DNA from: Thiohalorhabdus denitrificans
Lineage (GTDB): Bacteria > Pseudomonadota > Gammaproteobacteria > Thiohalorhabdales > Thiohalorhabdaceae
Length of the DNA: 64,000 bases
Assembly (NCBI RefSeq): GCF_001399755.1
Contig: NZ_LJCP01000007.1
Coordinates: 248,001-312,000 of the forward strand
Direction: 5' to 3'
The notes under the pieces were generated by a model, which searched no databases, was not told where the DNA came from, and saw nothing but the letters and a program-made list of their open reading frames with translations. Positions 49,433 to 58,800 of the stretch are shown piece after piece. Each line of letters begins with the position of its first letter. The first letter of the stretch is position 1. Both the position numbers and the translations under genes were made by a program.

Positions 49433-50701
49433 ATGCCAACATTATCCGCAAAAAAACCAACCGGCTTGAAAACTACCTTCAGGGATGACGGAGGCCGGCA
49501 GCTCCCGAAGCCATCACTAGGCTGTATGCCATACACCCCTCGAAACACCACTCTGGGGGCGCTGGTGGTGAGTGTCGCGCTCGGCATGGCCGCTCCGGCA
49601 GCCTTGGCGGTGCCCACTTACAATGTAACCGACCTCGGCGACCTTCCCGGTGGTGAAGACCTCAGCAACGCCTCCGACATCAACGATGCCGGCCAAGTGG
49701 TGGGTAGCAGTGAAGACGCTTCAGGGCGCCGGGCCTTTCGATGGGAGTCCGGTAGCGGCATGACAGGCCTGGGCGACTTGCCCGGGGGGGAGGTAGATAG
49801 TCACGCCTGGGGTATCAACAACGCCGGTCAAGCCGTGGGCTACAGCAAAGCCACTGGGCAGCCGGGGAGTCTGGCTGTCCGGTGGGATCCCGGCAGTGGC
49901 ATGACCAAACTAGGCGAACTGCCCGGGGGTGCTGACTACAGCAACGCCTCCGACATCAACGACGCCGGCCAAGTGGCAGGTAACAGCAATGCTGCAACAG
50001 GGTTCCGGGCCGTCCGATGGGAGCCCGGCGGTGGCATAACCAACCTAGGCGACCTGCCCGGGGGGATGGACTACAGTGCCGCCTACGGCATCAATAACTC
50101 CGGCCAGGTGGTTGGCAACAGTGAAGACGCAACAGGAGAGTGGGTGGCCTTTCTTTGGAAGCCAGGCACCGGAATGACTAACCTTGGGGATCTGCCTGGG
50201 GGGGATGTCTCTAGCATCGGTCATGACATCAACAATGCCGGCCAAGTGGTGGGCAGCAGCCAAGACGCTTCAGGGCGCCGGGCCTTTCGATGGGAGGCCG
50301 ACAGTGGAATGACGAAACTGGAAACCCTACCTGGGGGAGATGACCACACCGAAGCCTTCGGGATCAACGACTCTGGCCAAGTGGTGGGCTATAGCCGCAC
50401 CGACAGCCACATCGCCGCCGGGAGGCGCGCCTTCCTCCACGAAGAGGAGGGGGGCATGTTCCAGCTAGATGACCTTATCGATCCTAGCGATCCCCTTGCG
50501 GGTATTACCCTGACTAAAGCCCAAGGGATTAATAATCATGGCCAGATCGCTGCGCATGGACATCTGCCTGGGGAAGAGGCAACCAGTGCCTTTCGCCTGA
50601 CCCCAAAATCTACCTCTGTCCCCGTTCCCGGGCCCTCTAGCCTTGCCTTGCTTGGGTTAGGCTTAGCCGTTGCGGCAGGCTCGGTCCGTCGACAAAGTTG
50701 A
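49433..50701 (+). CDS. Secreted HAF-repeat protein with PEP-CTERM-like sorting tail
   Basis: 422 aa; ATG 49433 has AAGGAG upstream, though Met32 (49526) would give a more normal signal peptide (LGALVVSVALGMAAPAALA ends near 59). Seven repeats of about 46 residues carry I-N-D/N-x-G-Q-V-V-G at 83, 129, 175, 220, 266, 311 and 366, each preceded by LGDLPGG. The C-terminus has a VPGP motif, a hydrophobic helix (SSLALLGLGLAVAAGSV) and RRQS: a PEP-CTERM signal with Gly for Glu. Such proteins are processed by exosortase and displayed or secreted into the matrix. No exosortase is in the window. Confidence 0.85.
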   Translation: MPTLSAKKPTGLKTTFRDDGGRQLPKPSLGCMPYTPRNTTLGALVVSVALGMAAPAALAVPTYNVTDLGDLPGGEDLSNASDINDAGQVVGSSEDASGRRAFRWESGSGMTGLGDLPGGEVDSHAWGINNAGQAVGYSKATGQPGSLAVRWDPGSGMTKLGELPGGADYSNASDINDAGQVAGNSNAATGFRAVRWEPGGGITNLGDLPGGMDYSAAYGINNSGQVVGNSEDATGEWVAFLWKPGTGMTNLGDLPGGDVSSIGHDINNAGQVVGSSQDASGRRAFRWEADSGMTKLETLPGGDDHTEAFGINDSGQVVGYSRTDSHIAAGRRAFLHEEEGGMFQLDDLIDPSDPLAGITLTKAQGINNHGQIAAHGHLPGEEATSAFRLTPKSTSVPVPGPSSLALLGLGLAVAAGSVRRQS

Positions 50702-50780
50702 AGGGAAGCCATTCCTAGGGAGGAACTTTAACAGTGTGAGGAATTCGGGGCCTCGTTGGGCTGTACCTCCTTGAAGGGTC

Positions 50781-50857
50781 AAAAAGCGCTTCCAAGGAGG
50801 CTCACAAAACCGCTTTTTGCCCCCGGCAACCAGGTGTTTCCGCCCCGTTGCCGGGGG
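50781..50857 (+). terminator. Inverted repeats after the HAF gene
   Basis: AAAAAGCG/CGCTTTTT (50781-50818) and CCCCCGGCAAC/GTTGCCGGGGG (50820-50857) follow the HAF stop by 80 nt. The first ends in T; together they probably stop transcription. Confidence 0.5.
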
Positions 50858-50874
50858 TTTCCAGGGAGACGTAG

Positions 50875-51153
50875 CTAAACAGGTTGTCCTGGGGATTTTC
50901 GGCGCCCCGCACGCCGGGCCTCCTTCAGGTTTGTGGGTTCGCCCGTAGGATGCCAAAACCCGGACTTTTTCAGCAGCCTGTTAGGGCGAACCGCGCTACG
51001 GTTGAGATTCCCCTGCCCAAGCAACCGCCCGATTAGCTCGCGCACCTTCCTTGTACGCTCGTACCCAAGCCCCCGCGCCAGGTCCAAGTCGTAGACCATG
51101 GGCTCGCCGTTGATCCAGTAGACCAGGAGGCCCTCGCCGTGGGGGCGCCGCAT
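50875..51153 (-). CDS. Short phage-regulator-like ORF (antirepressor N-terminal type)
   Basis: 92 aa if started at ATG 51153 (a longer in-frame Met at 51249 is less likely). GEGLLVYWINGEPMVYDLDL-type start followed by ARGLGYERTRKVRELIGRLL resembles the N-terminal helix-turn-helix segment of phage Rha/antirepressor proteins. The part after residue about 55 does not fit and is probably degenerate. Lies downstream of DUF3800 on the same strand. Low-confidence family call. Confidence 0.45.
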   Translation of the reverse strand: MRRPHGEGLLVYWINGEPMVYDLDLARGLGYERTRKVRELIGRLLGQGNLNRSAVRPNRLLKKSGFWHPTGEPTNLKEARRAGRRKSPGQPV

Positions 51154-51288
51154 CCCTGCCTGATGCCAATATGCGCTTGTGCCTTGCCACGGGGCCGCGT
51201 CACGCCGGTGGCGAGGCCACCGCTTGAAACTCCTGCCGCGCTTCCGCACACTAAGGGGTACCGGATTGGGAACGCCCGATCGGCGGGA

Positions 51289-51312
51289 GGCCTCGGCGAA
51301 TGCGCCGGGGCC
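51289..51312. terminator. GC hairpin after the DUF3800 gene
   Basis: GGCCTCGGCG / CGCCGGGGCC (one G-T pair) with an AATG loop, 10 nt beyond the DUF3800 stop. The T-rich flank lies on the plus side, so orientation is unclear. Confidence 0.45.
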
Positions 51313-51321
51313 TTTCGCTTT

Positions 51322-52062
51322 TCAGGGGTAGCATTTCAGCCCCCACCCCTGGATTTTCCCGTTCTGGTCCCGCCTGATCTTTGGCTCCAGGATGGCGAAG
51401 GCCCGGTTGGGCTGGCTTGGGTCCAGGATGTGCCGGCCAATCGGCCGGGCCACCATGTCGGCAAGCTGGAGCCCGGCGGAGTTGACCTGCTTATCCGCCA
51501 GCACCAGGTCCAGTGTTTCCCCCATTCCCGCCATCTGGGTCCGGTCCATGATGCGCCGGAACTCCAGTTCCAGGGCCTCGTCCTCTTGGCGGCCCCGCCG
51601 CTCGAACACCACGTGGTTCAGCTTGCCGCGCTGCCCCCTACCCTGGAGCTCCAGGAATACCCGCTCCAGCCCGTACTCCATGGCGATGTGGTAGGGGTTA
51701 TGGTCCACCCCCTTGCGGTGCGCGAAGGCTTCCTTCCGGATGGCCGTGGCCACGATGGTGAATGGGGCCCGGCTAATCAGGTCGGTCAGTTCTTCCATGA
51801 ACGGCTCCCGCAGCCGGGGGTTCAGCAAGAACTCGAAAGGGGGCCGAGCTTTGCGGATTTCCGCCTCGTGGAGGATCACCATGTCGTGGCCGAAGTAGCG
51901 GAACTTCAAGTCCTGGATGGCCGGAACCACCTGCTCCAGGTAGCCGCGCTTCTCGAACAGGCAAAAGGCCAGGACGAAGATGGGGTAGTCCGGGTTGATG
52001 CTGGTGAGCCCGTGGTCCCCGCTTTCGTCCACATAGACGATGTAGTCGCTGAATTCTCTCAA
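51322..52062 (-). CDS. DUF3800 domain protein, coupled to restriction-modification gene
   Basis: 246 aa. N-terminal YVDESGDHG (10-18) is the acidic RNase H-like motif of DUF3800; further acidic positions are VVFERRGRQEDEALELEF and LQLADMVARPIGRH near 200-213, where Asp is conserved. The fold suggests a metal-dependent nuclease. ATG 52062 lies 2 nt after the stop of the MmeI-like gene, so both are translated together, which points to a role in the same defence module. No proven function for the family. Confidence 0.85.
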   Translation of the reverse strand: MREFSDYIVYVDESGDHGLTSINPDYPIFVLAFCLFEKRGYLEQVVPAIQDLKFRYFGHDMVILHEAEIRKARPPFEFLLNPRLREPFMEELTDLISRAPFTIVATAIRKEAFAHRKGVDHNPYHIAMEYGLERVFLELQGRGQRGKLNHVVFERRGRQEDEALELEFRRIMDRTQMAGMGETLDLVLADKQVNSAGLQLADMVARPIGRHILDPSQPNRAFAILEPKIRRDQNGKIQGWGLKCYP

Positions 52063-52064
52063 CC

Positions 52065-55000
52065 CTAGGCCGCCCGGTATTCACCTTCCTCGTTCTGCTG
52101 CGCCTGCCCTAGGGCCTCCAGGGTGTCCAGCAGCTCCGCCACTTTCTTCTTCTGCGCCCGGTGGAACTGGCGGGCCACCACCTCCGGCTCCACGGGGGTG
52201 GTGGCGCCCTCCAGCACCTCCCGCACGGCCTGGATCTGCTCCGGCAGGGTCTTGGGCCAGGAGCGCTTCTTGGCCTGGGTGGTGGCCATTTTCTCGGCCT
52301 GCTCCTCCACCATCTCCGCCTGGGTGGGGGCGCGGCCCTCGGGGTTCTGGTAGTCCGGCCGCAGCCAGCGGATGTGGCCCCGCTTCTCCTCCTCGGCCCG
52401 CTCGGCGTTGAGCGCCGCCAGGCGCCCGAGCAGCTCCTCCTCGGCCTCGGCCTGCTCGGGGTCCAGGTCGGTGCGGGGGGTGGTGCCGCCGGGCTTGCCC
52501 ACCAGGGCCGGGGCCAGGTCGCTCCAGCCGTAGGCCGCCAGGACGGCCTCGTCCAGGCGATCGTGGAGGTCGGCGAGGACGGAGACCAGGCCCTGGTCGT
52601 AAGCGGCCCGCTCCGCCCGGGTCAGCTCCTCCCCGGCGCGGAGCTTGTCCAGGGCGTTGTACATACCGGTGAGGGTGAGGTCGGGGTGCTCGGCCTGCTG
52701 GCGCTTGCGGTGGGCGTCCAGCTCCGCGGCCAGATCCCGGATGCGCTGGCGGGAGACCTCGTCGGTTTCCGGAAATGGGAAGGTCTGGAAGCAACGAGTG
52801 TTCACATAAACTAAATCATTTCCAACGCCCAGCCTACTTCCAGAAGCTAAGGACCAGCGGGCATGAGTCCGACTAGAAAGAATTCCTAAATCAAATGAAT
52901 CGCTTAATGCTATATTGAAGAGCTTATTATCGGGCAAAACATTCTTGTCCAAGAAAACAAAGGTTCGGTGCTTTGTATTTTCAAGAGTTGCAATATAGCG
53001 GTCTAGCCCATCTAACATTTCCCGAAGGTCAGGTCTCGGTTTCCCGAATTGCCACCAATTTTTGGCATATTCGGCTCCGTCCTTGGTGTGCCCTTTTGCC
53101 TCTCGCTCCGGTTTTACTCGCTCGGCGATCCATTGATATACCGCGGGGAAACGGCGTCGCACCTCCTCTTCTTCAAGGCCGTAAAGGTCAATTACCAGCA
53201 CCCCACGGGGTCGTTGGGTAAGATCCCGCCCATTACGGTATTGGCGAATATGTTTTTCTAGACCCGGTGTGGAGCCGAGGCCGAGTTCTTTTGCTTGGTC
53301 TGGCGTAACAATGAAACCAGAGCCAACAAGGGTTACCCCCCGGTTTCCTATGCCAGAATTAGCCTCCAAGGGAATAGCGCCCGAGACATCAGCACCTACC
53401 GTCAGGTCTGGATGTAATTTCCCGCTACGAGTAGCAAGTTCAACAGTAACTCCCTCCTCCCGGGCGGATTTTTCGGAAATAACCCAAGCCAAAGTTCCCA
53501 AGGACCCCCCAGCTTCCCCCACGGTCATGGCGATGCGCACGTCGGCGCCGTCGGCACTGTCCACCCAGGGGTGGTTGGGGATGGCGTAGGCCAGGGACAG
53601 GGGCGCCTTGGCCCGCATGTGGTGCTCCAGGACCCGGCGGTTGAAGGTCTGGGGGAGACTGTTCGTGGTGATCAGCCCGAAACGGCGGATCTCCCCGGCC
53701 CGGGCCAGTTCGGCCGCCTTGTGCCACCAGTACATGACGAAATCGGCGGATTCCGGCACCTCCTCCCAGACTTCCCGTAGGGCCTCCACGTAGCCGTCGC
53801 CGAGGGCCATGCGCATCCGCTTGTTGCCGATGAACGGCGGATTCCCCACCACGAAGTCGGCCGCCGGCCATTCGGCCTTGCGGGGGTTGGTGTAGCGGTG
53901 GACGGGCACCCGGGCGGTCTCGTCCGGCACCCGCTCCCCGGTGGTGGGGTGGGTGGTGTAGGTCACGCCGTCCCAGTGGGTGAGGGCCTGGCCGGCGTCG
54001 TCGGTGACGAGCACGGCCTCGTCGTAGTCGAGCACCGCGTCGCGGCACTCGATGTTGTGGAAGTCCTTGAGCACCGGCTCCTCGGGGGACACGTCGCCGC
54101 GGGTGCGCAAGTGCCACTGGAGGAAGCCGATCCAGAGCACGGAGTCGGTGATCTCCGCGGCCCGGGGGTTGGTCTCCAGGCCGAGGAGCTGGTGGGGATC
54201 CACGGTGACGCCGGACAGCTCCAGTAGGCCCTGGGTCTCGCCCAGGTCCTCCAGGGCGTTCAGGACCTCGCCCTCCAGGCGCTTCATGTGCTCCAGGGTG
54301 ACGTAGAGGAAGTTGCCGGAGCCGCAGGCGGGGTCCAGGACCCGCACCTCGCACAGACGGCGGTGGAAGGCCTGGACGGTCTCCACCGCTTCCTGGGGCT
54401 TGCCCTGGGCCTCCAGGTTGTAGGCGGCGGCCTGGACGTTGCGCCAGTCCTCGCGCAGGGGCTCGATGACCGTGGGGAGGACCAGGCGCTCCACGTAGGC
54501 GCGGGGGGTGTAGTGGGCGCCGAGCTTGTGGCGCTCGGTGGGGTCCAGGGCGCGCTCCAGGAGGGTGCCGAAGATGGCCGGCTCCACGTGGCGCCAGTCC
54601 GCCTGGGCCGCCTCCAGGAGCTGGCCGATGCGGTCCCGGTCCAGGGGGAGCACGGTGGGCTCGGCGAACAGGCCGCCGTTGAAGCGCAGCACCTTGTCGC
54701 GGATGGTGGTGGAGAACTCCGAGCCGGTGTTCATGTCCCGCCACAGGCCCTGGAGCAGCGCGGTGAAGCCCTCGGGGTGGTCCTGGGCCTCCGCCAGCAG
54801 CCGGGTGAAGCTCTCCCGGGGCAGCAGGCCCACGTCCTCGGCGAACATGGTGAACAGGCAGCGCATGAGGAAGCCGCTGGCCACCTCGGCGGCGTGGCCG
54901 TCCGCCTCCAGGGAGCGGGCCAGCACCGCCAGGCGGTCGGCCACCTCCTGGGTGACCCGGGCCGATTGCCGGGCCGGGTCCAGGGCCATGGGGTCCATCC

Positions 55001-55523
55001 AGGCTAGGTACAGGCGCCGGCGGATGGCCGGGTCGCGCAGGTCCTCCAGGGAGATGCGGTGGCTGCGAGGATCGGGGAAGGGGGTGTAGGTGGCCCCGGA
55101 GCGGGAGAACTCCGAGTACAGCTCGATGGAACGGCCCACGTCGGTGACGATCACCAGGGGCGGCCGGCCCTCCTCGATGGGCAGGGCCCGGGCGTAGCGC
55201 TCCGCCTGGGAGCGGGCGCGGAGCAGGGCCTTGTCCAGGCGCTCGGATTCGCCCTGCTCGCCGGTGCCCTTGGCCTCCAGGACGAAGCAGCCGCGGCGGT
55301 ACAGGTCGATGAAACCGTGGGCGGTGGAGCCGTCGCCGTGGTGGAAGGTGACCCGGCGCTCGAACACGTAGCCGTTGTCGCGGGTGTCCTCCCGGGCCGG
55401 GTCCGGGCGGGGCAGCTCCAGCAGGTCGCACAGCTCGTTGAGGAAGAGCTGCGCGTTGGACCGCTCCGCCCCGGCGGCGCCCTGCCAGCGGGTGATGAAT
55501 GCCTCGATGTCCTGATCGCCCAT
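52065..55523 (-). CDS. Single-chain type IIG/IIL (MmeI-like) restriction-modification enzyme
   Basis: 1152 aa from ATG 55523. N-terminal PD-(D/E)XK nuclease with D73-x9-E83-A-K85 ([16 protein letters not shown]), a helical spacer, then a gamma-type N6-adenine methyltransferase: motif [10 protein letters not shown] (397-405) and motif IV NPPF (561-564). Residues about 670-910 correspond to the target-recognition domain, and the rest is a helical C-terminal part. The order matches MmeI, which methylates one strand for protection and cuts about 20 nt away. The gene segment for the recognition domain (about 52795-53515) is clearly AT-richer than both sides, suggesting exchange. Alternative: BREX/DISARM-type methylase, less likely because of the fused nuclease. 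Confidence 0.9.
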   Translation of the reverse strand: MGDQDIEAFITRWQGAAGAERSNAQLFLNELCDLLELPRPDPAREDTRDNGYVFERRVTFHHGDGSTAHGFIDLYRRGCFVLEAKGTGEQGESERLDKALLRARSQAERYARALPIEEGRPPLVIVTDVGRSIELYSEFSRSGATYTPFPDPRSHRISLEDLRDPAIRRRLYLAWMDPMALDPARQSARVTQEVADRLAVLARSLEADGHAAEVASGFLMRCLFTMFAEDVGLLPRESFTRLLAEAQDHPEGFTALLQGLWRDMNTGSEFSTTIRDKVLRFNGGLFAEPTVLPLDRDRIGQLLEAAQADWRHVEPAIFGTLLERALDPTERHKLGAHYTPRAYVERLVLPTVIEPLREDWRNVQAAAYNLEAQGKPQEAVETVQAFHRRLCEVRVLDPACGSGNFLYVTLEHMKRLEGEVLNALEDLGETQGLLELSGVTVDPHQLLGLETNPRAAEITDSVLWIGFLQWHLRTRGDVSPEEPVLKDFHNIECRDAVLDYDEAVLVTDDAGQALTHWDGVTYTTHPTTGERVPDETARVPVHRYTNPRKAEWPAADFVVGNPPFIGNKRMRMALGDGYVEALREVWEEVPESADFVMYWWHKAAELARAGEIRRFGLITTNSLPQTFNRRVLEHHMRAKAPLSLAYAIPNHPWVDSADGADVRIAMTVGEAGGSLGTLAWVISEKSAREEGVTVELATRSGKLHPDLTVGADVSGAIPLEANSGIGNRGVTLVGSGFIVTPDQAKELGLGSTPGLEKHIRQYRNGRDLTQRPRGVLVIDLYGLEEEEVRRRFPAVYQWIAERVKPEREAKGHTKDGAEYAKNWWQFGKPRPDLREMLDGLDRYIATLENTKHRTFVFLDKNVLPDNKLFNIALSDSFDLGILSSRTHARWSLASGSRLGVGNDLVYVNTRCFQTFPFPETDEVSRQRIRDLAAELDAHRKRQQAEHPDLTLTGMYNALDKLRAGEELTRAERAAYDQGLVSVLADLHDRLDEAVLAAYGWSDLAPALVGKPGGTTPRTDLDPEQAEAEEELLGRLAALNAERAEEEKRGHIRWLRPDYQNPEGRAPTQAEMVEEQAEKMATTQAKKRSWPKTLPEQIQAVREVLEGATTPVEPEVVARQFHRAQKKKVAELLDTLEALGQAQQNEEGEYRAA
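52795..53515 (-). other. AT-rich insert inside the restriction-modification gene (target-recognition region)
   Basis: Reading from the flanks, codon use changes sharply near 53515 and back near 52795, from strongly GC-rich third positions to A/T-rich ones, while the reading frame stays intact. It covers residues about 670-910 of the MmeI-like enzyme. Confidence 0.7.
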
Positions 55524-55886
55524 GGGTCCCCCGGTGTCGTGCGCCGGACAGGGTACCCGGGCGTTTGGACAAGCGGAAGGCCCCAGCAAGCCCTGTTCAA
55601 AGGGCTTCTAGCCTGAATTTGTCTAATCTAACTTTTATGACCTGCCCCCGTTTTTAGGGCCACTTCTTACTTAGGAGCGCCCGGTGGCTATTCCACGGAC
55701 CCGGCCCAGCTCCGCAGCCCCCAACCTTCCTTCAGCGTCACCCCCGGAACTCCACCTCCGCCTCCCGCTCAACCCCCGTTATCCATTCCAAACTTGACCG
55801 CAGTCATAACGGCACCCCCGGCAGGCGTGCCTAATGGTTCATGGCAGTTCCTATGCAACTTTCCCACGCCAGCGAGGGGCTGAGCC
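55524..55886. other. Divergent regulatory region of narG and the restriction-modification gene
   Basis: 363 nt without an ORF. Contains an AAGCCC/GGGCTT hairpin near 55591, and the FNR-type site and promoter of narG (55794-55835). Confidence 0.5.
55794..55807 (+). promoter_or_regulatory. FNR/DNR-type box upstream of narG
   Basis: TTGAC-CGCA-GTCAT, matching TTGAT-N4-ATCAA at most positions. A -10-like CCTAAT lies at 55830-55835, putting the box centre about 41 nt before a start near 55842, the class II activator position. Anaerobic induction of the nar operon is inferred. Confidence 0.65.
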
Positions 55887-58800
55887 ATGAGCCATTTCCT
55901 CGATCGTCTTACCTTCTTCCGGCGGATCCAGGGCGAGTTCGCGGAGGGGCACGGCCGCACCACCGACGAGGACCGCTCCTGGGAGAAGGCCTACCGACAG
56001 CGCTGGCAGCACGACAAGGTGGTGCGCTCCACCCACGGGGTGAACTGCACCGGCGCCTGCTCGTGGAAGATCTACGTCAAGGACGGTCTGGTGACCTGGG
56101 AGACCCAGCAGACCGACTACCCGCGCACCCGCCCGGACCTGCCCAACCACGAGCCCCGCGGCTGTCCCCGCGGGGCTAGCTATTCCTGGTACATCTACAG
56201 CGCCGCCCGGCTCAAGTACCCCATGGTGCGCGGCACCCTGCTGCGGCTGTGGCGGGAGGCCCGGGCCCGCCATACGGATCCGGTGGAGGCCTGGGGCGCC
56301 ATCGTCGAGGATCCCGAGAAGCGGCGCAGCTACCAGAAGCGCCGGGGCCTGGGGGGCCTGGTGCGCTCCTCCTGGGAGGAGGTGGAGGAGATCACGGCGG
56401 CGGCCAACGCCTACACGGTCAAGACCCATGGCCCCGACCGCATCGCCGGCTTCTCGCCCATCCCGGCCATGTCCATGGTTTCCTACGCCGCGGGAACCCG
56501 CTACCTGTCGCTCATCGGCGGAACCTGCCTGTCCTTCTACGACTGGTACTGCGACCTGCCGCCCTCCTCGCCCATGACCTGGGGCGAGCAGACGGACGTG
56601 CCCGAGTCGGCGGACTGGTACAACGCCAAGTTCATCATGATGTGGGGCTCCAACGTCCCCCAGACGCGCAGTCCCGACGCCCACTTCATGACCGAGGCCC
56701 GCTACAACGGCACCCAGATCGTGACGGTGTCGCCGGACTACGCCGAGGCCACCAAGTTCGCCGACCTGTGGCTGTCGCCCAAGCAGGGAACGGACGCCGC
56801 CCTCGGCATGGCCCTGGGCCACGTCATCCTCAAGGAATTCCACATCGACCGGCAGGAGCCCTATTTCCAGGACTACTGCCGCCGCTACACCGACATGCCC
56901 ATGCTGGTGCGCCTGGACGACGCCGACGGACGCACCGTGCCCGGCCGCTTTCTGCGCGCCAGCGATCTGGCCGAGGGCCTGGGCCAGTCGAAGCACGCCG
57001 ACTGGAAGACCATGACCTGGGACGAGGCCTCGGGGGGTCTGGTGGCGCCGCAGGGCTCCATCGGCTTCCGCTGGGACGAGAGCGGCCGCTGGAACCTGGA
57101 GGAGCGAGAGGGCGGCGCCGGCGGGGAGACCCGGCTGCGGCTGTCCCTGATCGAGGACCGCGACGAGCTGGCCACCGTGGCCTTCCCCTACTTCGGCGGA
57201 GTGGCCCACGAGCACTTCCCGGACAACCAGCAGGAGGAGGTCCTGCAGCGCCGGGTGCCGGCCCGGCGTATCACGCTGGCCGACGGGAGCACGGCGCTGG
57301 TGGCCACGGTGTTCGACCTGATGGCCGCCCACTACGGCGTGGACCGCGGCCTGGGCGACGAGGCCGTGGCCGGCGGCTACGAGGAGGACGTCCCCTACAC
57401 GCCCAAGTGGCAGGAGTCCATCACCAGCGTGCCCGCCGACCATGTGGTGCGGGTGGCGCGCGGCTTCGCCGACAACGCGGTGAAGACCCGGGGGCGCTCC
57501 ATGGTGATCCTCGGGGCGGGCCTGAACCACTGGTACCACATGGACATGAGCTACCGCGCCATCATCAACATGCTGGTGATGTGCGGCTGCATCGGCCAGT
57601 CCGGCGGGGGCTGGGCCCATTACGTGGGCCAGGAGAAGGTACGCCCCCTCACCGGCTGGACTCCGGTGGCCTTCGCCCTCGACTGGGTCCGGCCGCCGCG
57701 CCACATGAACGGCACCTCCTTCTGGTACGCCCACACCGACCAGTGGCGCTACGAGAAGCTCTCCGCGGAGGAGATCCTCTCGCCGCTGGCGGATTCTTCG
57801 CAGTGGAGCGGCAGCCTCATCGACTACAACGTGCGGGCCGAGCGCATGGGCTGGCTGCCCTCGGCGCCGCAGCTCAACCGCAACCCCCTGCGGGTGGCGC
57901 GGGAGGCGGCCGAGGCGGGCAAGGACCCCAAGGACTACGTGGTGGAGCAGCTGCGGTCGGGGGGGCTGGGCCTGGCCTGCGAGAACCCCGACGCGCCGGA
58001 GAACTGGCCCCGCAACCTGTTCGTCTGGCGCTCCAACCTGCTCGGCTCCTCGGGCAAGGGCCACGAGTACTTCCTCAAGCACCTGCTCGGCACCGACGAC
58101 GGCGTGCAGGGCAAGGAGCTGGGCGAGGAGGCCACCCACAGGAGCGAGGAGGTCGCCTGGCACGGGGAGGCCCCGGAGGGCAAGCTCGACCTGCTAGTGA
58201 CCCTGGATTTCCGCATGTCCACCACCTGCCTCTACTCGGACATCGTCCTGCCCACGGCCACCTGGTACGAGAAGAACGACCTCAACACCTCCGACATGCA
58301 CCCCTTCATCCATCCGCTCTCGGAGGCGGTGAATCCGGCCTGGGACGCGCGCTCCGACTGGGACATCTTCAAGGGCATCTCCCGGGCCTTCTCGCGGGTC
58401 TCCGAGGGCCACCTGGGGGTGGAGCAGGACGTGGTGACCGTGCCGCTGCAGCACGACACCCCCGCGGAGCTGGGCCAGGCCCTGGAGGTCGCCGACTGGA
58501 AGAAGGGCGAGTGCGACCCGGTACCGGGCAAGACCATGCCGAACCTAGTGGTGGTGGAGCGCGACTATCCCAACACCTTCGCCCGCTACACCTCCCTGGG
58601 CCCCCGGCTCGATGAGCTGGGCAACGGCGGTAAGGGGCTGAACTGGGATACGAACCAGGAGGTGGAATACCTCGGTGCCCTGAACGGCCGGCATCGCGGC
58701 GACAGCCCGGTGCGGGGCCGGCCGCTGCTGGATTCGGCCATCGACGCCTCGGAGGCGGTCATGGCGCTGGCCCCGGAGACCAACGGCGGGGTGGCGGTGA

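Noticed and set aside
53440-55572. 710-aa frame overlapping the restriction-modification gene in another frame
   Set aside because: Pro/Gly/Arg-rich shadow on the same strand; the real frame carries the catalytic motifs.
55851-58163. 770-aa open frame opposite narG
   Set aside because: Shadow of narG; it would also erase the narG start region.
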